Shown here in pieces: positions 16,886 through 22,585 of a stretch of 22,585 bases of DNA. The notes beneath the pieces are model-generated. The model was given only the letters and a program-made list of their open reading frames with translations, was not told the DNA's origin and did no database searches. Each line of letters starts with the position of its first letter. The first letter of the stretch is position 1. Origin of the DNA: a virus; the IMG/VR virus record IMGVR_UViG_3300042731_002579, positions 1-22,585 of that record, one strand, 5' to 3'. Made by a program: the position numbers and the translations under genes.

Positions 16886-17953
16886 TTATTGTCTTACAAG
16901 CTTTTGGAATTCTGTATTGATTTGATTTGCAACTTCGGGTTTAAATATTTTAATATTTTTTAAAGCATTATTCTCAGCAATTAATCGATCTAAATAAGTA
17001 ACTTCAGTTCCAGAAGGACTTTCCACGTCAGCTCCGCCAAAAGCCGAAACTGGTAGATCTACCCAATCTCCATTTTCATCTTCATAGTGATGTGTTTCTT
17101 TATATTGGGCATCTGATCTTAAAATGTCTAGACTGTTTACGAGATCAGCATCCCAATTTCTCGTATTATTTACACCCTTTTGTGAGTATACTCTAGTTCT
17201 ACCAACAATAGCATTTTCACTTAATGTTGCTGTTGCAGTTGCTCTTGTACCACTTGGTGTTTGAGGATCAGACAAAGTAACGGTTGGTGTTCCTGTAAAA
17301 TCTTCTCCACCATTAATAACAGTAATTGATTGAACAGAATCTGTTGTTACAGTCTGGTTTAAATCTTCATCAAAATATGTAAGTAGCGCTTCTGCAGTAG
17401 CACCGGTTCCACTGCCTCCAGTAAATGTTACAGTTGGAGGAGATGTATAACCGGATCCACCGTTCGTTACAGTAATAGATCTTACTTCTTTAATAGGCTT
17501 TACTACTATTTGACCAAAGTCATATCTTTTTTCAATGATTTTGCCTTTAAACACTGGATTTGCAATTGTCAAAGGATCTTCACTTTGTGGAACAATAAGC
17601 AGATCGTCTTTATAAAACTCGCCATGCATCTGCCGATCGGTAACAATTACAGTGTTTGGATAATAAATCTTTGCAAGGTCATATACATCTTGATTATCTA
17701 AAGGCCAACCTTGTGTACGCAATTTATCATTTAAAAGATAGAACATCCAGTAGTAGTCAGTTGTACCATACAAGAATTGAGACAGATTGTCAGGTCTATA
17801 TCCGTCAGGAATTACATATTGCTCATAAAAAGATGCATCATCCGCAACCTGATCGATAAGATCTACATATGTTGTCAGATTCTGAAATACCGCTGGATTG
17901 ATCTCATCTCCAAATCTGTAATTTACATATTGGAAATTATTAAATAAGCTCAT
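16886..17953 (-). CDS. gp53: Baseplate wedge protein gp53 with inserted glycine-rich repeats
   Basis: This 355-residue protein is much longer than T4 gp53 (196). Residues about 1-100 are clearly gp53: MSLFNNFQYVNYRFGDE, then YVIPDGYRPDNLSQFLYGTTDYYWMFYLLNDKLRTQGWPL, the 'P..lS...YG....yWvill.N' signature. Two related repeats follow: RSITVTNGGSGYTSPPTVTFTG at 158-179 and QSITVINGGEDFTGTPTVTLSD at 208-229. The C-terminus (TRVYSQKGVNNTRNWDADLVNSLDIL ... RLIAENNALKNIKIFKPEV) returns to helical sequence. gp53 staples adjacent wedges together. The inserted beta repeats may form an extra outward domain. The gene follows gp48 after 2 nt, with an AAGGAT ribosome binding site inside the gp48 end. Confidence 0.87.
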   Translation of the reverse strand: MSLFNNFQYVNYRFGDEINPAVFQNLTTYVDLIDQVADDASFYEQYVIPDGYRPDNLSQFLYGTTDYYWMFYLLNDKLRTQGWPLDNQDVYDLAKIYYPNTVIVTDRQMHGEFYKDDLLIVPQSEDPLTIANPVFKGKIIEKRYDFGQIVVKPIKEVRSITVTNGGSGYTSPPTVTFTGGSGTGATAEALLTYFDEDLNQTVTTDSVQSITVINGGEDFTGTPTVTLSDPQTPSGTRATATATLSENAIVGRTRVYSQKGVNNTRNWDADLVNSLDILRSDAQYKETHHYEDENGDWVDLPVSAFGGADVESPSGTEVTYLDRLIAENNALKNIKIFKPEVANQINTEFQKLVRQ

Positions 17954-17955
17954 TA

Positions 17956-18939
17956 TTAATATCCTTCGTTGGTAATATCGTATTTGCTTAGTGTGCGTTC
18001 TTCAACAAAGTTCAGAGATATATCGGTTTCTTGTGGATTACCATCTGTGTGGAAAGCCATAGCATTAGGGTTATAAACAACATCAACACTTTCAAGGAAA
18101 CATGGCAAGATTCCAGTTGCTACTTTTTTACCATCATAAGATAATTTGATTTCAAATTTAGATGGGAATCTATAAGCAGCAGAAATGTTAGAAATAAACC
18201 GAGCTTCAGGATACATTTCTTCTCTAAAGAATTGCACGATGCCTTTAATCATTTCAGCTTCATCTTGAGATGTTGGAATCATTTTAAATGCAAACCTAAA
18301 CTGTCTCAGGCCAACACCACGTAGAGTCGATCTTCTATTTGGATTTAAGGTAACTCCAGTTGTAGTTTCAATAGCACCTTGGGCAGCGCCTGATAAAGCT
18401 CCAAACGCTCTAATTGCAGCAACTTGAGCTGCTTCTGTTTTAATTCCAGCTGTGAAAGCATCTTGTAGAGCTTCAAAACTCGGCAAGCTTGCGCCTGTAG
18501 CTTTTTTAGCAATTTCTCCAAGACTTGCACCAGAAGCAACTGCCTGTGCAGCAGCAGCTCCAACCATACCTAAATCAATATTCGTGTATTCAATTCTATC
18601 AGCAAATTGAATTGATTGGGGTAAGTATAAAGAACATGTTCTGCCTGATCCGACTCTTTGCGGTATATTCCTTTTTGTTGTAGATAGCCCAACTGCAGCA
18701 ATAGTGTCATCTATTGCTTGTTGGTTTACAGTTTCAGTAGTGGCGGTAGTTGGATTTCCAGTTGCAAATCCTTGAAACAATTCACCAAGAGTATTTGATT
18801 CTGTTTTATATGCTTTAAACGTAATACGACCTTTGTAATCTTCATCGTCGTCAAGAGGAAACTTAAACGGTCCATTCGGATTGACTCTAGGTGAATACGC
18901 TGAGTTGAGTCCAGCTCGTCTCGCTGCAGGTGTTGACAT
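17956..18939 (-). CDS. gp48: Baseplate tail-tube cap protein gp48
   Basis: This is a 327-residue protein (T4 gp48 is 364). The C-terminal half, QFRFAFKMIPTSQDEAEMIKGIVQFFREEMYPEARF and FPSKFEIKLSYDGKKV ... LPCFLESVDVVYNPNAMAFHTDGNPQETDISLNFVEERTL, matches the tube-fold core of gp48/gp54-type proteins, where 'P.s..Ea..ik.iv..fr' and 'p....i.l.f.E...l' are conserved. The middle is Ala/Gly-rich (AAAAQAVASGASLGEIAKKATGA) and may be a membrane-like or flexible segment. gp48 sits on the hub and nucleates the tail tube. It is the first gene of the leftward unit, with AGGA seven nt before the start codon and a perfect late promoter in the divergent intergenic region. gp54 is an alternative name, but gp48 is the better fit. 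Confidence 0.8.
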   Translation of the reverse strand: MSTPAARRAGLNSAYSPRVNPNGPFKFPLDDDEDYKGRITFKAYKTESNTLGELFQGFATGNPTTATTETVNQQAIDDTIAAVGLSTTKRNIPQRVGSGRTCSLYLPQSIQFADRIEYTNIDLGMVGAAAAQAVASGASLGEIAKKATGASLPSFEALQDAFTAGIKTEAAQVAAIRAFGALSGAAQGAIETTTGVTLNPNRRSTLRGVGLRQFRFAFKMIPTSQDEAEMIKGIVQFFREEMYPEARFISNISAAYRFPSKFEIKLSYDGKKVATGILPCFLESVDVVYNPNAMAFHTDGNPQETDISLNFVEERTLSKYDITNEGY

Positions 18940-18949
18940 AGTTTATCCT

Positions 18950-18957
18950 AATAAATA
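18950..18957 (+). promoter_or_regulatory. Late promoter element for the rightward unit (AATAAATA)
   Basis: The + strand reads AATAAATAC, one mismatch from the T4 late consensus TATAAATA. Transcription would start near 18963, 26 nt before the gp4 start codon, leaving room for the AAGG ribosome binding site at 18980-18983. It faces the leftward element at 18973-18980. Confidence 0.6.
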
Positions 18958-18972
18958 CAAAAAACTTAATGT

Positions 18973-18980
18973 TATTTATA
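18973..18980 (-). promoter_or_regulatory. Late promoter element for the leftward unit (TATAAATA)
   Basis: The complementary strand reads TATAAATA exactly. The predicted start is near 18967, 28 nt before the gp48 start codon. The two start points of this divergent pair would lie only about 4 nt apart, and each RNA would run through the other's promoter element. Confidence 0.72.
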
Positions 18981-18988
18981 AGGTAATC

Positions 18989-19477
18989 ATGGCATATTCT
19001 GGAAAGTTCAAACCGAAAAACAAATCCAAGTACAATGGGAATCCTAATAATATTGTTTTTCGATCATTATGGGAGTACAAAGCTTTTAAATGGTGTGATG
19101 ATAATAGTCAAATCAAAAGTTGGTCAAGTGAAGAAGTTGTTATACCATACTTATATGAAGTTGATAAGAAATACCACAGATACTTTATGGATCTAAAGAT
19201 TACTTATAAGAATGGCAGAACTGTTTTGGTTGAAATTAAACCAGAGAAAGAAACAAAGCCACCAGAGTTTAAAGGTCGTAAAACAAAACGGTATATCAAC
19301 GAAGGTATGACATATATTAAGAATATGAATAAATGGTCTGCTGCTCAAAATTATGCCGCAGACCGGGGATGGGGGTTTGAGATATGGACCGAGAATCACC
19401 TTCAGTCTCTTGGTATATTACCTAAACCGAAAAAACGTTATAAACCATTAAAACCATTAAAGCCTCTGAAAAAATAG
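18989..19477 (+). CDS. gp4: Head completion protein gp4 (PD-(D/E)xK-like)
   Basis: The start at 18989 gives 162 residues (T4 gp4 is 150). An upstream in-frame ATG at 18881 would run back through the gp48 start and the promoters, so it is rejected. AAGG lies 5 nt before the chosen start. Conserved segments are NIVFRSLWEYKAFKWCDDN, YLYEVDKKYHRYFMDLKI and NGRTVLVEIKP. Together these give E29, D68 and E82-x-K84, the layout of a PD-(D/E)xK nuclease fold as in TnsA-type enzymes. gp4 closes the packaged head before tail joining. The C-terminus is basic with three KPL repeats. It is the first gene of the rightward unit and is followed by the next gene after 12 nt. In T4, gene 4 lies in the same direction as 53 and 5, so the divergent orientation is a rearrangement relative to T4. 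Confidence 0.87.
   Translation: MAYSGKFKPKNKSKYNGNPNNIVFRSLWEYKAFKWCDDNSQIKSWSSEEVVIPYLYEVDKKYHRYFMDLKITYKNGRTVLVEIKPEKETKPPEFKGRKTKRYINEGMTYIKNMNKWSAAQNYAADRGWGFEIWTENHLQSLGILPKPKKRYKPLKPLKPLKK
19442..19468 (+). repeat. Tandem 9-bp repeat encoding KPL x3
   Basis: Two exact copies of AAACCATTA are followed by a synonymous third copy (AAGCCTCTG), giving KPLKPLKPL at the C-terminus of gp4. The basic, proline-spaced tail may contact DNA or the portal. It could also be simple slippage expansion. Confidence 0.8.
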
Positions 19478-19484
19478 ATAAATA
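19477..19484 (+). promoter_or_regulatory. Possible late promoter element (GATAAATA)
   Basis: GATAAATA fits the relaxed NATAAATA form and lies between the gp4 stop and the next start codon. The predicted start would fall at 19490, the A of the ATG itself, so the message would be leaderless. The match may be chance in AT-rich sequence, and read-through from the gp4 promoter is the simpler explanation. Confidence 0.3.
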
Positions 19485-19489
19485 GTAGC

Positions 19490-20074
19490 ATGTCAAACTT
19501 ATTTAAAAATCTAGAACTAGAAGCATTCAGAGCTGGTATTACTCCTCGAACACGTGAGTCGAGAGATTGGTTTCGTCGTAAGGCTCAAAGGCTACGCCGA
19601 GTCAATCGTAATCAGTTGATGAAAGAAGAGCCAGTAGAACTCAGTAATCGTAGAATTATTGGCTCAATGCAAATGTTTTTCTATGATCCAAAACTAAAGA
19701 ATGAATTACCTTTCTATGATGCTTTTCCATTGGTGATTGTTCTAGGTCCAGCTCAAGGTGGATTTCTAGGTTTAAATTTACATTATTTGCCACCAACACT
19801 CAGAGCTAAATTTCTTGATGCATTACTAGATGTAACAAATAATAAAAGCTATGATGAATCTACAAAGTTTGATATTACATATAGTATGCTAAAAAGAGCA
19901 ATGAAATATAGATATTTCAAGCCTTGTATCAAACACTATTTAAATAAGAATGTAAGAAGTAGATTTGCAACAGTACCAGCTCCTGAATGGGAAATTGCCA
20001 CATTTTTACCAACTGCAGATTGGCAGAAGGCAAGTGCAAGTCAAGTTTATTCTGATTCCAGAAGGAAAATCTAA
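19490..20074 (+). CDS. Conserved T4-like structural-region protein, function unknown
   Basis: This is a 194-residue protein. I do not recognise a named function. Its N-terminus is strongly basic (RTRESRDWFRRKAQRLRRVNRNQ). A core follows with the segments GSMQMFFYDPKLKNELPFYDAFPLVIVL, GGFLGLNLHYLPPTLRAKFLDALLD, FDITYSML and YFKPCIKHYLNKNVRSRFATVPAPEWEIATFLP, and it ends VYSDSRRKI. I recall proteins with the 'FyYDPK.k..LPyYD.FPLvi....gGFlGlNlHYLpp' pattern from T4-like marine phages next to head and tail genes, annotated only as hypothetical or structural. No signal peptide or membrane segment is seen. No Shine-Dalgarno sequence is evident before the start. The stop overlaps the next start as TAATG, so it is co-translated with the tube protein. 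The basic N-terminus suggests nucleic acid or capsid contact, which is inference. Confidence 0.85.
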   Translation: MSNLFKNLELEAFRAGITPRTRESRDWFRRKAQRLRRVNRNQLMKEEPVELSNRRIIGSMQMFFYDPKLKNELPFYDAFPLVIVLGPAQGGFLGLNLHYLPPTLRAKFLDALLDVTNNKSYDESTKFDITYSMLKRAMKYRYFKPCIKHYLNKNVRSRFATVPAPEWEIATFLPTADWQKASASQVYSDSRRKI

Positions 20075-20808
20075 TGGTCCAGTCTATTGATCAGTTCAAA
20101 AGCTTAATTAATAATAAGAATGGATTAGTTAGATCTAATTTATTTAGAGTAAAGTTGCCATCACTTCCTGGTGCTTCGTCAGAGGAAATGAATATTTTAT
20201 GCAAAGATATTCAACTACCCGGTCGACAAATTCTTACAAATGAACGTCAGATTGGAATGCAGAATGTAAAAGTGCCATATGGTTATGCTGTGCAAGATGT
20301 AAGTATGACATTTCATGTATTGAATGACTATGGTGTAAAAGAATATTTTGAGACTTGGCAGAACCTTGCGGTAAATCAGAACAGATACGAAGTTGGTTAC
20401 CAGAAGGGTGTCGGGGGTTACGCACGTCAGGTAGAGATCGAGCAATTTCGAAAAGTGAAGAGACTACCACGGCGATTTACTAACGAATTTAGATCTGAAA
20501 CCGGACTAAAACAATTCTTGCCAAAACTAAGTGATTTTGAAATTGTTCAAGATGTGTTTGGATTACAAGATCAACTAAACGATCTAGTAATATACAAATG
20601 TAAATTGATTGATGCGTATCCAACTGGTCTTAACGCTATTCAATTGAATAATGAACTAGATGGTGTTGTAGAGTTAAACATTCAAATGTCTTATACAAAT
20701 TGGGAAACACCTTTTGTATTATCGCCATCTAATATTAAAGATGCAATATCAACAAAAATTAGTTCAACAATCGTTGGATTCGTGGATGAATTAAACCCAT
20801 TTACTTAA
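20074..20808 (+). CDS. Tail-tube family protein (gp19/gp54-like; tube or tube initiator)
   Basis: This is a 244-residue protein. The N-terminal half (SIDQFKSLINNKNGLVRSNLFRVKLP, NILCKDIQLPGRQI, NVKVPYGYAVQDVSMTFHVLNDYGVKEYFETWQN) fits the T4 gp19 tail-tube superfamily. The C-terminal strands YKCKLIDAYPTGLNAIQLNNELDGVVELNIQMSYTNWE complete it. Residues about 108-165 form an extra Arg/Gly/Lys-rich stretch not expected in a plain tube subunit. Position just before gp26 and the tape measure, rather than beside a sheath gene, favours the tube initiator (gp54 role) over the major tube protein (gp19), but this is not decisive. AAGGA precedes the start, which overlaps the upstream stop. Confidence 0.72.
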   Translation: MVQSIDQFKSLINNKNGLVRSNLFRVKLPSLPGASSEEMNILCKDIQLPGRQILTNERQIGMQNVKVPYGYAVQDVSMTFHVLNDYGVKEYFETWQNLAVNQNRYEVGYQKGVGGYARQVEIEQFRKVKRLPRRFTNEFRSETGLKQFLPKLSDFEIVQDVFGLQDQLNDLVIYKCKLIDAYPTGLNAIQLNNELDGVVELNIQMSYTNWETPFVLSPSNIKDAISTKISSTIVGFVDELNPFT

Positions 20809-20828
20809 ATAAAGGATGAACATTTATA

Positions 20829-21533
20829 ATGGCATTACCTCAGATTAATGATATACCAAAGTATGAATTGACTATTCCATCAACACAAAAAACAATAAGG
20901 TTTAGACCGTTTTTAGTAAAGGAACAAAAAATTCTTTTGATGGCTCTGGAAACTCAGGACCAAAAGCAGATTTTAAATGCTGTACTAGACACAATGAGAT
21001 CTTGTATTATTGAAGATATTAAGTTGAGTAATCTTACCACCTTTGATGTAGAATATATCTTTACAAAAATTAGAACCAAAGCGGTAGGTGAAACTTCTAA
21101 GATTGCTCTTGCATGTACAGAGTGCGACGAGCAGAATGAACTTGAAATCAACTTAGATTCAATTAACCTTGAAGTAAAGAATGGCGATAAGAAAATAAAG
21201 CTGAATGATAATTATACAATTCAATTAAAATATCCTACGTATAACGATGTAGTAAATAGCGAGTTGAGTTTTGAGACAGCAACAGAACAACTTTATAATA
21301 CTTTGATTACATGTTTAGATAAACTTATCACAGAAGAAGAACAAATAGAATTTAAAGAACAACCAAAAAAAGACATTGAAGATTTTTTAGAAAGTCTAAC
21401 TGGCGAACAAATGCAATTGATTATGAATTTTGTAGAAAATATTCCTACACTAAAATATGAAGGAGAATTTGTTTGTAGCTCTTGTAATGCTAATAATGTT
21501 TACAAACTAGAAGGAATGCAGGATTTTTTTTAA
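20829..21533 (+). CDS. gp26: Baseplate hub assembly protein gp26 (T4_baseplate family)
   Basis: This is a 234-residue protein (T4 gp26 is 208). The opening (LPQINDIPKYELTIPSTQKTIRFRPFLVKEQKILLMALET) and the segment FDVEYIFTKIRTKAVGETSKIALACTECDEQNELEINL are characteristic of the T4 gp26-like baseplate family. CxxC pairs at C96/C99 and C216/C219 (VCSSCNANN) could form one zinc site. AAGGA lies upstream at 20812-20816, 12 nt from the start codon, a long spacing. The reading frame ends GAT TTT TTT TAA inside a run of eight T. A frame without its own start continues in -1 directly after, so a second, longer product (299 residues) is likely. gp26 acts in hub assembly and is probably non-structural or of low copy. 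Confidence 0.87.
   Translation: MALPQINDIPKYELTIPSTQKTIRFRPFLVKEQKILLMALETQDQKQILNAVLDTMRSCIIEDIKLSNLTTFDVEYIFTKIRTKAVGETSKIALACTECDEQNELEINLDSINLEVKNGDKKIKLNDNYTIQLKYPTYNDVVNSELSFETATEQLYNTLITCLDKLITEEEQIEFKEQPKKDIEDFLESLTGEQMQLIMNFVENIPTLKYEGEFVCSSCNANNVYKLEGMQDFF
21524..21531 (+). promoter_or_regulatory. Probable -1 frameshift (or transcriptional slippage) site, T8
   Basis: Eight consecutive T (GA-T8-AA) form the last codons of gp26, with the in-frame TAA using the eighth T. Slipping -1 on the tandem TTT codons leads to TTA-ATA-TCT and into the downstream frame, which has no start codon at its 5' end. The same tract could also act by RNA polymerase slippage. Confidence 0.65.
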
Positions 21534-21727
21534 TATCTCTCTCACATGATACATTAGCGAATTATTATCAATCTAATTATCAGCTAATGCAAAATCATAA
21601 GTACTCGTTAAAAGATTTAGATTATATGATACCATGGGAGAGAGAAATTTATTTAAGCATGTTGATTGACGAGCTTAAACAACAAAAAGAAGAAATGCAG
21701 AGGACACAAATGAGTGGATCACTATAA
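21530..21727 (+). CDS. -1 frame extension of gp26 (tail assembly chaperone-like, GT-type)
   Basis: The frame is open from 21497 to the stop at 21725-21727 and contains no ATG, GTG or TTG before an ATG at 21587. Entered by -1 shift from the T8 tract, it adds 65 residues after QDFF: LISLSHDTLANYYQSNYQLM, then QNHKYSLKDLDYMIPWEREIYLSM and a basic/acidic helical end (LIDELKQQKEEMQR). The part before the ATG (SHDTLANYYQSNYQL) looks protein-like and, as I recall, has relatives in marine T4-like phages, so starting at 21587 (46 residues, no ribosome binding site) would cut a conserved piece. It could be the counterpart of T4 gp51 or a T domain that binds the tape measure. Its stop overlaps the next start (TAATG). 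Confidence 0.68.
   Translation, partial: LISLSHDTLANYYQSNYQLMQNHKYSLKDLDYMIPWEREIYLSMLIDELKQQKEEMQRTQMSGSL
21552..21589 (+). promoter_or_regulatory. Inverted repeat downstream of the slippery tract
   Basis: CATTAGC at 21552-21558 is perfectly complementary to GCTAATG at 21583-21589, leaving a 24-nt AT-rich loop. The 3' arm contains the only internal ATG of the extension frame (21587-21589). The spacing from the T8 tract (20 nt) is longer than usual for a frameshift stimulator. The stem is only 7 bp and could be chance. Confidence 0.35.
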
Positions 21728-22585
21728 TGTCATCACTAGCAGAGATTAATAAAGAGCTTCAAAAGCAATCAGCAGAGTTATCTGATGTAAAAGAAAATTT
21801 AGCTGCTCAACTAAAAGCAGAGATAGCCGCGCAGAAGAAAGAAGAGCGGCTGTCAGGACGAAGAGAAGAAGCTCGTAGAGAAGCTCAACGAAAATCTCCT
21901 AGAGGGTTTAAAGAAGGTTTCACTCAAGGCGTAGGTCTTGGTGGTGCTAGTGGAATGGTTGATGGATTCCTTAGGGGATTCTTTGGTGCGGGGACTGGAA
22001 TTTTAGCTGCCATTCTTGGTTCTGTTGGTTTAGCTGCTGGTAAACTCGTAAAAGGAACATTGATTGTAGGACTACTATCCACCTTTGGTGAAAAGGCCAT
22101 AAAAGCTTTATTTGATAAATTAGATGGTACTGCTTTAGATTTAAATTTTACAAAAGAACAAGAAGATGCATTTGCTAAAAATGCAACTGATGGTTTAATG
22201 GGATACTTTCTAACAGGGTTAGTATTTAGAAATCCTTTAATTAAGTTAGGTGCTGGTGTTGTTGCGTTCTATAAAGATGAAGTTTTAGGCGCAATTTATA
22301 AATTGTTTGGTGTTGAAGAAACAAGTATTGGTTCTGCTAGAGATGGCACAGTTCTTAAATATAAAAATATATTTGGTCAAGGTACAATAGATCTGCCTAA
22401 AATATCTGAGACTATGGAAACCGGCATTATTGCAGTTGTAACAGGATTTCTTTTGTTCATTACTAAAAAAGTAACTAATATGGTGACTTGGCTATTGACA
22501 GGCGGTCAAAGTAGAACTGAGAAAAAATTTAATAAAATCTTAGCTGACCAGGAAAAGAAATTTAATAAACAACTTGATGATTTAG
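21727..22585 (+). CDS. Probable tail tape-measure protein (N-terminal part)
   Basis: The start overlaps the stop of the preceding frame (TAATG), and 286 residues are visible before the window ends, with no stop. Residues about 1-58 are a charged coiled coil (EINKELQKQSAELSDVKENL, then KKEERLSGRREEARREAQRK). Three hydrophobic Gly/Ala-rich segments follow (near 78-100, 158-180 and 238-255), and the visible end turns to coiled coil again (KKFNKILADQEKKFNKQL). Coiled coils with embedded membrane-like segments, placed directly after the assembly-chaperone region, are the usual marks of a tape measure. In T4 the corresponding protein is gp29. A membrane-active hub protein is the alternative. No family signature is certain. 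Confidence 0.6.
   Translation, partial: MSSLAEINKELQKQSAELSDVKENLAAQLKAEIAAQKKEERLSGRREEARREAQRKSPRGFKEGFTQGVGLGGASGMVDGFLRGFFGAGTGILAAILGSVGLAAGKLVKGTLIVGLLSTFGEKAIKALFDKLDGTALDLNFTKEQEDAFAKNATDGLMGYFLTGLVFRNPLIKLGAGVVAFYKDEVLGAIYKLFGVEETSIGSARDGTVLKYKNIFGQGTIDLPKISETMETGIIAVVTGFLLFITKKVTNMVTWLLTGGQSRTEKKFNKILADQEKKFNKQLDDL

Noticed and set aside
17167-17174. TGTAAATA (leftward) resembling a late promoter, with similar sites near 8567 and 13755
   Set aside because: They deviate from NATAAATA at a core position and lie deep inside genes without a nearby start codon.
18881-18988. Longer N-terminus for gp4 from an in-frame ATG at 18881
   Set aside because: It would overlap the divergent gp48 coding region and both promoter elements. 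The ATG at 18989 has AAGG at proper spacing and matches the family length.
20215-20470. Two overlapping leftward frames inside the tail-tube gene
   Set aside because: They are shadows of the rightward gene, have no ribosome binding site, and sit opposite a protein with clear family features.
20808-20828. TTAAATAAAG before gp26 as a late promoter
   Set aside because: It does not match NATAAATA. The gene can be read from the upstream rightward promoter.

Overview
The window is a structural-module segment from a tailed, contractile (T4-like) phage, most likely a marine myovirus. No host gene, tRNA, insertion sequence or CRISPR array is visible. The DNA is AT-rich and almost fully coding: genes abut, overlap by 1-4 nt, or are separated by at most 49 nt. 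No stretch of 300 bases lacks a gene. Several proteins (a DUF4815 protein, a GLRPN/FFDG protein and a gp8-like protein) match, as far as I can recall the families, the structural proteins of T4-like cyanophages and pelagiphages more closely than those of coliphage T4. Host and taxon cannot be fixed from the sequence alone.

Layout: two divergent transcription units meet in a 49-bp region at 18940-18988 that carries face-to-face T4-type late promoter elements. The leftward unit (18939 to 1) reads in order: gp48 tail-tube cap, gp53 wedge, gp27 hub, an OB-fold plus tail-lysozyme protein (the front of gp5), an amidase-fold protein, a beta-helix needle protein (the back of gp5), an M15 peptidase protein, gp25 wedge, gp6 wedge, a gp7/gpI-like wedge protein, a tail-fibre-like protein, a gp8-like wedge protein, a DUF4815 structural protein, a GLRPN-type structural protein, and a partial QTF-type structural protein cut by the window edge. 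The rightward unit (18989 to 22585) reads: gp4 head completion, a conserved unknown, a gp19/gp54-family tube protein, gp26 hub assembly protein, a short overlapping reading frame probably reached by -1 frameshift from gp26, and the start of a probable tape-measure protein.

Together these genes make the tail tip. gp27 and the OB-fold protein form the hub, and the beta-helix protein forms the needle. Three separate genes supply peptidoglycan-related domains (lysozyme, amidase-like, M15 peptidase). gp6, gp7-like, gp53, gp25 and gp8-like build the wedges, gp48 and the gp19-family protein start the tube, and the gp26 region plus tape measure set hub and tube assembly.

The main points of interest are: (1) a T8 slippery tract at the end of gp26 with a start-less frame downstream and the tape measure next, the arrangement of lambda G/GT but in a T4-like phage; (2) gp5 broken into several genes with three cell-wall-hydrolase-like modules; (3) late promoter motifs in exactly the intergenic gaps of 26 bp or more, including a face-to-face pair; (4) a large cyanophage-type structural protein that appears to be split over three genes.
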